A DNA stretch of 6,796 nucleotides from an uncultured Eubacteriales bacterium (GCA_902461475.1 CABPXX010000068.1:1-6796); one strand, 5' to 3'. Positions 1 through 5,429 are shown, numbered from the stretch's first letter. Made by a program: numbers and translations. The notes: generated from the sequence alone by a model not told the origin.

Positions 1-67
1 AATGTAGTTCTATTTTCCTACACTAGGGGGCTTTTTGTCTATTGTCCGTTTTTACTGGTCCTGTTCA
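1..67. mobile_element. Probable terminus of an IS3-family insertion sequence (partial)
   Basis: The homology of the ulaA reading frame ends abruptly here. Read on the - strand from position 67 inward, the DNA begins TGAACAGGACCAG and continues with a CGGACAAT block. This resembles IS150/IS3-type terminal repeats (TG at the tip, then AC-G-ACC and a GGAC-AT block about 20 bp in). The outermost bases on the + strand are therefore ...GTTCA, abutting ulaA at 68. The bases at 68-70 (GTG) could be part of a 3-4 bp target duplication, but the other end is outside the window. No transposase codon is visible. The family call rests on resemblance recalled from IS150, not on a search; another mobile element or a rearrangement junction would look similar. 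Confidence 0.42.
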
Positions 68-516
68 GTGGCAGCCTGCTGCACCTGCACGTGGCCGGTG
101 GTGAACAGGGTGCGGCACTTGGTGACCTTATTGAAGCGCACCAACAGGATATCGACGATAAAGGCGATGAGCAGTAGGGTCATGGCCTGGGAAAAGCCCT
201 TGCCAAAGGTCTCCGTCACGCCAGCGGTAACGGCGTTTTGTCCATAGTAGGGGTCGATGACACATGCGGTCAGGTTGAAGCGTTCCCGCAGGCCCGCCAG
301 AATGGGGCGGAAGGTGTTGGACAGTCCGCTGGAACCCACATTCAGAATCAGCATGCCGATGATGGCCTTCAGGGTACCACCCAGGATATCATACCATTTC
401 TTCTCCATCAAGGCATAGCCCAACAGGGTCAAAAAACCGATCATGTAGGGAGCCTGGCGCAGGATGTAGGTGGCAAAGAACTCCCATGCGGCTTTCAAGA
501 AGTCTAAAACAATCAC
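52..516 (-). pseudogene. ulaA: PTS ascorbate-specific EIIC (UlaA), truncated after about 148 residues
   Basis: UlaA-family EIIC is the membrane channel that imports L-ascorbate with phosphorylation by EIIB. The reading frame starts at a GTG (514-516) with a GAGGAG ribosome binding site (522-527) 5 nt upstream. It shows the family N-terminus: an amphipathic start, hydrophobic segments around residues 22-37, 47-60 and 111-127, and then RTLFTTGHVQVQQA, matching the E. coli RTIMLTGHIMFQQA region. E. coli UlaA continues for some 300 more residues, with further membrane segments and the rest of the sugar site. Here the frame changes to TEQDQ and stops at 52-54, inside sequence resembling an insertion-sequence end. 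The fragment cannot transport alone. It follows ulaC by 69 nt and is the last recognisable gene of the leftward arm. The rest of ulaA and any ulaB would lie to the left of the window, beyond the insertion. Confidence 0.82.
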
Positions 517-544
517 TTGAACTCCTCACTTTCTTCAGGTCTCA

Positions 545-571
545 CCGGAGGCGGTCAGGACGTCCCTCCGG
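545..571 (-). other. Intercistronic hairpin between ulaC and ulaA
   Basis: CCGGAGG (545-551) and CCTCCGG (565-571) form a perfect 7-bp inverted repeat around a 13-nt loop. It sits between the ulaC stop codon and the ulaA ribosome binding site. There is no U-tract on the - strand, so it is not a convincing terminator. It may adjust stability or relative expression of the segments of the mRNA. Confidence 0.45.
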
Positions 572-585
572 GGAGCCGTTGTCTC

Positions 586-1071
586 TCAGAGGTCCTCGTC
601 CTCGCAGGGGTACTTCTCCTCCGCCGCCAGGATGTCCTCCGGGGTGTTGGCCTCCATCAAAGCGTCCAGCAGAGGCTCGTTGGTGAAGATTCCCATGAGA
701 GAGGAGATATTATCGGTGTGCTCATCGGGGTTGCAGGAGGCCAGGGTGAAGAACAGCCGGGCCACCTTCTGCTCGCCGTCCTCGTCCACGCCGAAGTCCA
801 CATCCTCTTTCACCCGCATGAAGCCCACCGAGGTCTTGTGGACACCGGAGGCGTCCTCTTGGGAGTGGGGCATGGCCACATAGTGCTCGAACACCACGTA
901 GGGGCCATAGGTTTCAATGCAGGAGACGATCTGCTCATAGTAATCCGGCTCCACATAGCCCGTCTCCACCAGAGACTGGCAGCTCAACTTCACAGCCTCT
1001 TGCCAGGAGGGGACGCTGTCCACAAACTTGTAGTGGCCCCGCTCCACAATTTTCTTTAAGACGCTTTCCAT
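586..1071 (-). CDS. ulaC: PTS ascorbate-type EIIA component (UlaC)
   Basis: This 161-residue cytoplasmic protein is a mannitol/fructose-type EIIA domain. It takes phosphate from HPr and passes it to the EIIB of the ascorbate PTS. The phosphorylated histidine is H69, in the motif AMPHS; the preceding GPYVVFEHYVAMPH matches the E. coli UlaC block GPYFVIAPGLAMPH. The WQEAV near residue 23 and the VEPDYYEQI around residues 40-48 are also family positions. Length agrees with E. coli UlaC (about 154), and I see no frameshift or stop. The ATG at 1069-1071 has a purine-rich AAGGGG about 7-8 nt upstream. The acidic C-terminal tail (ending CEDEDL) is a small extension. It lies 57 nt after ulaG and 69 nt before ulaA, presumably in one transcript. 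With ulaA broken it may have no working partner here unless another EIIB/EIIC exists elsewhere. It looks the least damaged member of the leftward arm. Confidence 0.88.
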   Translation of the reverse strand: MESVLKKIVERGHYKFVDSVPSWQEAVKLSCQSLVETGYVEPDYYEQIVSCIETYGPYVVFEHYVAMPHSQEDASGVHKTSVGFMRVKEDVDFGVDEDGEQKVARLFFTLASCNPDEHTDNISSLMGIFTNEPLLDALMEANTPEDILAAEEKYPCEDEDL

Positions 1072-1088
1072 AATGATTCCCCTTTTCT

Positions 1089-1112
1089 CCCCTGGGCCCG
1101 CAGGCCCAGGGG
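1089..1112 (-). other. Strong intercistronic hairpin between ulaG and ulaC
   Basis: CCCCTGGGCC (1089-1098) pairs perfectly with GGCCCAGGGG (1103-1112): a 10-bp GC-rich stem with a CGCA loop, between the ulaG stop and the ulaC ribosome binding site. On the - strand it is followed by AGAAAAGGGG rather than a run of U, so an intrinsic terminator is unlikely. An mRNA-stabilising or processing hairpin is the more natural reading. Confidence 0.55.
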
Positions 1113-1128
1113 GTATTGTGTGTGTCGC

Positions 1129-2232
1129 TTATAGGCAGGAACGGAAGGGGATGTTCTGGGGATGCTCGAAGCAATCCTCGAAGCCCCGACGGTGGTGATA
1201 GTAGATCTTGTCCTTGTCCTGGGGATAGACGTACTTGCCGCCCACCTGCCAGAAGAAGGGATGGAACTGGTACTCATTGCGGTCCTTCTTGAAGTCGTAG
1301 AGAACCTTGATCTCCTCGCAGTCGGCCTGGAAATTGGTCCACACATCCCAGTGGATGGGGACCACCACCTTGCAGCGCAGGTTCTCGGCCATGCGCAGGA
1401 TGTCGGTGGAGGTCATCTTGTCCTGCATGCCGATGGGGTTCTCGCCAAAGGAGCCGAAGGCCACGTCAATGTCGTGGTCCTTGCCGTGCTTGGCAAAGTA
1501 AATGGAGAAGTGGGAGTCGCCGGAGTGGTAGATGTTGCCGCCGGGGGTCTTGACCAGGTAGTTGACGGCCTTGTCGTCCATGTCGGTGGGGCACACCCCG
1601 GTGAGCTCCTCCCGGTCGGGACCGGTGGAATCGGTGGTGACGATGCAGGTGCGGTCAAAGCTGTCCAGAGCCACGATCTCGATGTCCTTAACCTTAATGG
1701 TGTCGCCGGGCTTGACGGTGATGCAGCGGTCGGCGGGCACGCCCCAGTTGATCCAGGTCTCCACAGACTTCTTGGGACCGATGAAGGGAACGGGGATCAC
1801 GTTGCCCTTGTCATCGGTGGTAGTCATGCCGCTCTGGATGACGTGGGCGGCCCACTCGGCGGACATGTGGTTCTAGTGATAGTGGGTGGCCAGCACCGCG
1901 TCCACCTGCTTGAAGGCGAAGGGGTCGAAGACGAAGGGCACGTTGCGCAGGTTGGGCTGCATCATGCGCCCGCCGCACATATTGGCCATCTGGTGGCCGG
2001 GCTTCATCTTGCCGTCGCCGTGGGTGCGCTTGCCGTTGCCGCACCACAGGTCAATGGTGATGTTGGCGCCGCCGGGGGTCTTAAACCACACGCCGGTGCA
2101 CCCCAGCCACCACATGGCCACGTTGCCGGGCTGAACCACTTCGTTCTCAATGTCCTCCACCAGCCAGGTGCCCCACTCGGGGAAGGTCGAGGTAATCCAC
2201 TTATCCCGGGTCATCTCAGAAACTTTACTCAT
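1129..2232 (-). pseudogene. ulaG: L-ascorbate-6-phosphate lactonase (UlaG), interrupted by an in-frame TAG
   Basis: UlaG is a metallo-beta-lactamase-fold enzyme that opens L-ascorbate-6-phosphate to 3-keto-L-gulonate-6-phosphate. The ATG at 2230-2232 has an AGGAGGA site 9 nt upstream. The protein begins like E. coli UlaG (MSKV, then [10 protein letters not shown] and [11 protein letters not shown]). Homology continues in the same frame after the stop through [26 protein letters not shown]-like [26 protein letters not shown] and the C-terminal GFEDCF...IPFRSCL. The full frame has 367 sense-plus-amber codons against about 354 residues in E. coli. Codon 120 (1873-1875) is TAG and falls inside the HxHxDH metal motif: residues 117-122 read H-Y-H-stop-N-H. 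The motif aspartate is also Asn. Translation from 2232 ends after 119 residues. A restart at 1866 (MSAEW) would lack the N-terminal domain and two metal histidines. Loss of function is the likely outcome. Amber suppression would still leave the Asp-to-Asn change. Confidence 0.88.
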
Positions 2233-2284
2233 TGTACATCATCCTCCTGAAAAAAACATAAAAAACTTGAAAACCTTTCGTTGC

Positions 2285-2307
2285 GACGTTGTCTCACCCA
2301 CAACGTC
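2285..2307. promoter_or_regulatory. 8-bp inverted repeat just downstream of the leftward promoter
   Basis: GACGTTGT (2285-2292) and ACAACGTC (2300-2307) are a perfect inverted repeat with a 7-nt spacer. With the leftward start site expected near 2312, it covers roughly +5 to +27 of the ulaG transcript. It could be a repressor operator or a 5' stem-loop protecting the mRNA; the sequence does not decide between them. Confidence 0.45.
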
Positions 2308-2318
2308 CTTGCAGCGTC

Positions 2319-2347
2319 ATTATGCCACACGCTCTGTTCGTTTGCAA
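2319..2347 (-). promoter_or_regulatory. Leftward sigma-A-type promoter for ulaG-ulaC-ulaA
   Basis: On the - strand, TTGCAA (2342-2347) serves as -35 and CATAAT (2319-2324) as -10, separated by exactly 17 bp. Transcription would begin near 2312, giving a leader of about 80 nt before the ulaG ATG. The spacer carries a GAACA half-site related to the nearby ATGTTCAT cluster. It mirrors the rightward promoter, which has the same -35 and spacing. Confidence 0.55.
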
Positions 2348-2351
2348 GGGC

Positions 2352-2414
2352 TTTTTATGTTCATTTCGATTTTTATGTTCGTTTATGTTTTATTCACGCC
2401 CATATATGAACATA
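2352..2414. promoter_or_regulatory. Cluster of TATGTTC-type operator half-sites (left group)
   Basis: TTTTTATGTTC occurs twice in tandem, at 2352-2362 and 2370-2380, 18 bp apart. A third partial copy, TTTATGTTT, is at 2382-2390. An inverted copy, GAACATA, is at 2408-2414 within ATATG-AA-CATAT (2404-2415). The 8-mer ATGTTCAT appears at 2357-2364, and as its reverse complement ATGAACAT at 2406-2413. Runs of TGTTC(A/G)TTT are typical of DeoR-family sugar-phosphate repressors in Firmicutes, so a UlaR/DeoR-like regulator is a reasonable guess. No regulator gene is in the window. The group lies immediately upstream of the leftward -35. Confidence 0.5.
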
Positions 2415-2452
2415 TTGCCAAACACCTTTTCTTTTCAATATCAGGTTTTTTT

Positions 2453-2477
2453 TGGCTGTATTTTTGAAAATAAGCCA
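2453..2477. repeat. AT-rich imperfect palindrome midway between the divergent promoters
   Basis: TGGCT (2453-2457) and TATTTT (2459-2464) face AAAATA (2467-2472) and AGCCA (2473-2477). The result is an 11-bp inverted repeat with one unpaired G at 2458 and a 2-bp centre. A run of T precedes it on the + strand, and nothing U-rich follows it in either reading direction, so it is not an intrinsic terminator. It lies outside both predicted transcripts and therefore more likely acts as DNA, for example as a binding site. It could also be chance in AT-rich DNA. Confidence 0.35.
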
Positions 2478-2557
2478 CATAATTCTAGAGCGGCCCCAAT
2501 ATACTCCATGCTTTTTTCGTAATATCGCCGATTTTCTCGCAGATAATTTCCGAAAAA

Positions 2558-2571
2558 GAAATGTTCATTTC
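2558..2571. promoter_or_regulatory. Palindromic operator next to the rightward -35
   Basis: GAAATG-TT-CATTTC (2558-2571) is a perfect 6-bp inverted repeat. It contains ATGTTCAT, the same 8-mer seen at 2357-2364 and inverted at 2406-2413. It ends 3 bp before the rightward -35. A near-match, AAGTTCAT (2586-2593), lies inside that promoter's spacer. This arrangement suits a repressor that blocks RNA polymerase. Confidence 0.5.
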
Positions 2572-2574
2572 CTA

Positions 2575-2603
2575 TTGCAAAACAAAAGTTCATTCGCTAT
2601 AAT
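2575..2603 (+). promoter_or_regulatory. Rightward sigma-A-type promoter for ulaE and the following genes
   Basis: TTGCAA (2575-2580) and a consensus TATAAT (2598-2603) are separated by 17 bp. The start of transcription would be near 2610, leaving a leader of about 73 nt that ends in a GGAGGAGG ribosome binding site (2671-2678). This is the best promoter in the window. Confidence 0.7.
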
Positions 2604-2682
2604 CGCCCTTGAACAAAGGTGTGATCGTCTTCCCAAAAAGAACGATCATTTAACGTCCGTTTGACAAGAAGGAGGAGGTAAC

Positions 2683-3504
2683 ATGAACGCATACAGCATT
2701 GGATGATATGAGAAGGCCATGCCCGCATCCCTGACCTGGCGGGAGAAGCTGGAATGCGCCAAGGCCTGCGGGTACGACTTTGTGGAGATCAGCATCGACG
2801 AGAAGGATGATAAGCTGGCCCGCCTGGACTGGAGCGCAGACGAGCGTCGGGATCTGGTGGCTCTCATGGAAGAGGTGGGCATCCCCATCCGCAGCATGTG
2901 CCTGTCCGGCCACCGCAAGTACCCCCTGGGAGCGTCCGACCCCGCCGTGCAGCAGCGGAGCATGGAGATCATGGAGAAGGCCATCCAGCTGGCGGGGTAC
3001 GACGTGTACTATGAGGACAGCACCCCCCAGACCAAGGCCAACTTCATTCACAATCTGAAAACCGCCGCAGAAATGGCCGCCGTCAAGGGCTTTGTCATGG
3101 GCTTTGAGACCATGGAGACGGATTTTATGAACACCACATGGAAGTCCATGTTCTATGTCAACATGGTCAACAGCCCCTATCTGGGGGTGTACCCCGACTC
3201 GGGCAACCTCACCAACGCCGCCGTCAGCTACGGCATCAATGTGCTGGACGATCTGGAGTCTGGCCGGGACCACATTGTGGCCCTGCACCTGAAAGAGACC
3301 GTCCCCGGCAAGTTCCGGGAGATTCCATTCCTCACCGGACACGTGGACTTCCCCGCCGTCATCGCCAAGGCCTGGGACCTGGGGGTACGCCGCTACGTCA
3401 CCGAGATGCGGGACGTGGGCAAGCCCACCTGGAAAGAGGACATCATCTTTGCCAACACCCAAATGCGGGCCCTGCTGGACCAACAGCAGTCCCGTTTGAG
3501 CTAA
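2683..3504 (+). pseudogene. ulaE: L-xylulose-5-phosphate 3-epimerase (UlaE), early TGA and internal deletion
   Basis: UlaE is a TIM-barrel enzyme converting L-xylulose-5-phosphate to L-ribulose-5-phosphate. The proper start is the ATG at 2683, 4 nt after GGAGGAGG. Its first codons read MNAYSIG, then TGA at 2704-2706, then YEKAMP. E. coli UlaE has LGIYEKALP here, so the stop replaces one hydrophobic residue of barrel strand 1. Homology then runs to the end at 3504. The metal ligands equivalent to E. coli E155, D185, H211 and E251 are kept as codons E142, D172, H202 and E241. A second lesion lies at codons 101-104: AIQ-LAGYDVYY replaces AIQ...IQLAGYDVYY, losing 11 residues at the start of strand 3. 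The frame has 273 codons, and 273+11 equals the E. coli length of 284. The family EMW near the last ligand is EMR here. Restart at 2719 would give a 261-residue protein lacking strand 1, with only a weak, closely spaced AGAAGG upstream. Non-functional is likely. Confidence 0.85.
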
Positions 3505-3535
3505 TTTGATATCGTGTAGAGAGGAGATTTTTCAA

Positions 3536-4600
3536 ATGAACGTGGAAAAGAAAGTCATCGGTAACCTCACCAAGTGCTATGCCACCGCCACCCTGAACTA
3601 CAAGGGCCGCCCCTGTTTCCTGGTGGCCGCCGAAAAGCAGGACCCCTGCTACCTCTTCTCCGAGGACGGCCAGCAGCTGGAGAAGGTGTGGGACGGACCA
3701 GGCGGCGTGATGACCATGATTCAGGTCCCCGGCTCCGATGGGCAGTTCCTGGCCACCCGCAAGTTCTACGGCCCCAACGACGGCGCCGACGCCTCCATCA
3801 TCATCGCCACCCCCAAGGGGGAGAACGACTGGGAGATTCGCACCCTGTGCCGGGCCCCCTTCGTCCACCGCTTTGGCATTCTCAACCGGGGCGGGGTCAA
3901 CTACCTCATTGTCTGCTGTCTGAAATCCGGCCATGAGTACAAAAACGACTGGCGGTTCCCCGGCCAGACTTACGGTGCGGTCCTCCCCGCCGATCTATCC
4001 GGGTACAACGACGACCACCAGCTGGAGCTGACCCTGCTCCAGGACCAGATGCTGAAAAACCACGGCTTCAGCGTCTTCCAGCACGGCGGCCACGACGCCG
4101 CCCTGGTGGGCTGCGAGGAAGGTGCTTTCGTCTTCGATCCCCCCATGGTCCCCGGCGGTGAGTGGACCATCACCAAGGTGCTGGACGTGCCCACCAGCGA
4201 CGCCGTGATGCTGGACTTCGACGGAGACGGCAAGATGGAGCTGGGCGTCATCAGCGACTTCCACGGCAACTCCCTGACCATCTACCACCTCAACGAGCAC
4301 GGCCACTATGTGCCCCAGTGGAAGTATCCCGCTCCCGAGTCGGACACCGAGATGCTCCACGCCACATGGGCCGACACCATTCTGGGCAAGCCCACCTGGG
4401 TAGTCGGCTGGCGCAAGGGCACAAAGGACACCGTGGCCATCACCTGGGATGCCGAGGCCAGCACCTATCACTATGAGTATCTGGACCGGAACACCGGCTG
4501 TGCCAACGCCATGCACTTTGTCAACTCCCAGGGCCAGGATGTCATCGTGGGCACCAACCGGGAGATCGACGAGATCGCCCTGTACACCGTCACGGAATAA
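3536..4600 (+). CDS. Conserved-looking beta-propeller-like protein of unknown function
   Basis: The product has 354 residues from the ATG at 3536, chosen because AGAGAGGAG (3518-3526) sits 9 nt upstream; an in-frame ATG at 3506 has no such site. There is no signal peptide or membrane segment, so it should be cytoplasmic. I do not recognise a named family. The sequence is a series of short beta-strand pairs separated by Gly/Asp turns, as in FG-GAP/VCBS-type propellers. Examples are PCFLVAAEKQDPCYLFSEDG, NYLIVCCLKSG, AALVGCEEGAFVFD and the closing DVIVGTNREIDEIALYTV. Residues 227-235 (DFDGDGKME) form a DxDxDGxxE calcium-type loop. Conserved-looking His/Trp blocks (HRFGILNRGG, HGFSVFQHGGHDA, LHATWADTILG, NAMHFVN) recur at similar places in the repeats and could line a central site. 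It begins 31 nt after ulaE, in its operon, and 7 nt before the phosphatase gene. A role in ascorbate or keto-gulonate metabolism (lactonase, isomerase, sensor) is inferred from context only. It is intact. Confidence 0.75.
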   Translation: MNVEKKVIGNLTKCYATATLNYKGRPCFLVAAEKQDPCYLFSEDGQQLEKVWDGPGGVMTMIQVPGSDGQFLATRKFYGPNDGADASIIIATPKGENDWEIRTLCRAPFVHRFGILNRGGVNYLIVCCLKSGHEYKNDWRFPGQTYGAVLPADLSGYNDDHQLELTLLQDQMLKNHGFSVFQHGGHDAALVGCEEGAFVFDPPMVPGGEWTITKVLDVPTSDAVMLDFDGDGKMELGVISDFHGNSLTIYHLNEHGHYVPQWKYPAPESDTEMLHATWADTILGKPTWVVGWRKGTKDTVAITWDAEASTYHYEYLDRNTGCANAMHFVNSQGQDVIVGTNREIDEIALYTVTE

Positions 4601-4607
4601 TTCCCAT

Positions 4608-5429
4608 ATGAGTGCCAAGGCCCTGTTTCTGGATTTGGACGGCACCCTGCTCAACGACCAAAAGGAGATCACCCCCGGCAACCGTGCCGCCATCGAGGCG
4701 GCCCTGGCTGCGGGACATCAGGTGGTCATCACCACGGGCCGCCCTCTGGTCAGCGCCCGGGAGCAGGCCCGGCGGCTGGGCCTCACCGGGCCGGGGTGCT
4801 ACCTCATCGCCTTCAACGGTGGGGTCATCTACGACCTGGGCCGCAACCGGACCATCTTCGCCCAGACCATCCCCCTGGAGCTGGTGGAGCCGATGTTTAC
4901 CCAGGCCGCCCGCCGGGGCCTCCACATCCAGACCTATGACCACAGCCGGGTGCTGGTGGAGCCCCGGTGCGACAACGATGTGGTGCGGCGCTACTGCTCC
5001 CTCATCCTCATGGAGCACGCCGTCCTCCCCCACGTGTCTGCTCTGGCCCAGCCCCCCGCCAAATTCCTGGTCATCGACTACGAAACCAAGGCCCCGCTGA
5101 AGGCGTTCCGCCAGTGGGTGCTGGAGGAATACCCCCAGCAGCTGGACGCGTTCTTCTCCTGCGAGGCATATTTGGAGATCATTCCCCGGGGGTTAAGCAA
5201 GGGAAACGCCCTGGTGCAGCTGGCCCAGCGGCTGGGCATTCCTATAGAAAACACCGTGGCGGCGGGGGACGCCGCCAACGACCTGTCCATGCTCCGAGCG
5301 GCCGGAGTGGGGGTGGCTATGTGCAACGGCACCGACGAGGCCAAAGCGGCCGCCGACGCCGTCACCTGCCGGGACAATAATCATGACGGGATTGCTGAAA
5401 TTATTGAGAAATATCTGGTTCATCGGTGA
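4608..5429 (+). CDS. Cof-type HAD-superfamily sugar-phosphate phosphatase
   Basis: This 273-residue protein is a class IIB (Cof/YidA-like) HAD hydrolase, a cytoplasmic Mg-dependent phosphatase usually acting on small sugar phosphates. All four motifs are present: motif I DLDGTLL with nucleophile D9 and acid/base D11, motif II ITTGR with T42, motif III SKGNAL with K198, and motif IV GDAANDLSM with D221 and D225. The cap domain lies between motifs II and III. Length fits the family (about 270). The ATG is 7 nt after the preceding stop, and there is no clear ribosome binding site, so translation probably depends on ribosomes finishing the propeller gene. The frame is open further upstream, to 4449, but that part overlaps the propeller gene and is not homologous to HAD proteins. 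The substrate cannot be read from sequence. The operon suggests relief of phosphosugar build-up (ascorbate-6-phosphate, keto-gulonate or xylulose phosphates). A general housekeeping Cof phosphatase is the alternative. Confidence 0.87.
   Translation: MSAKALFLDLDGTLLNDQKEITPGNRAAIEAALAAGHQVVITTGRPLVSAREQARRLGLTGPGCYLIAFNGGVIYDLGRNRTIFAQTIPLELVEPMFTQAARRGLHIQTYDHSRVLVEPRCDNDVVRRYCSLILMEHAVLPHVSALAQPPAKFLVIDYETKAPLKAFRQWVLEEYPQQLDAFFSCEAYLEIIPRGLSKGNALVQLAQRLGIPIENTVAAGDAANDLSMLRAAGVGVAMCNGTDEAKAAADAVTCRDNNHDGIAEIIEKYLVHR

Noticed and set aside
1873..1875. Programmed readthrough, pyrrolysine or a recoded amber codon in ulaG
   Set aside because: None of the complete genes here ends in TAG, so recoding cannot be excluded on stop usage alone. 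However, the neighbouring motif Asp is also lost, and UlaG is not a known pyrrolysine protein. Inactivation is simpler.
1162..2250. Open frame of 362 codons on the + strand opposite ulaG
   Set aside because: It is antisense to a gene with clear UlaG homology, has a repetitive Val/Gly/His-rich composition typical of the complement of GC-rich codons, and has no ribosome binding site.
2445..2480. Intrinsic terminator at the T-run and palindrome
   Set aside because: The T-run precedes the stem on the + strand and becomes an A-run after it on the - strand, so neither direction gives a stem followed by U. It also lies outside both transcripts.
2704..2706. Selenocysteine insertion at the ulaE TGA
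   Set aside because: The equivalent residue in E. coli UlaE is Ile, not Cys or a catalytic residue. I see no convincing SECIS hairpin just after it, and ulaC and the phosphatase gene use TGA as an ordinary stop.
2683..3504. ulaE as a functional gene starting at 2719
   Set aside because: The strong ribosome binding site belongs to 2683. The shorter form would lack barrel strand 1, and the 11-residue deletion and the EMR change remain.
4449..4607. N-terminal extension of the HAD phosphatase
   Set aside because: This part overlaps the propeller gene in another frame. HAD homology begins at the ATG at 4608, just before the DLDGT motif.
3995..4693. Long - strand frame opposite the propeller gene, and similar ones at 2650-3483 and 5579-6283
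   Set aside because: They are shadows of GC-rich coding sequence. Their products show the same low-complexity Val/Gly/His pattern, and the + strand frames have motifs, ribosome binding sites and operon spacing.
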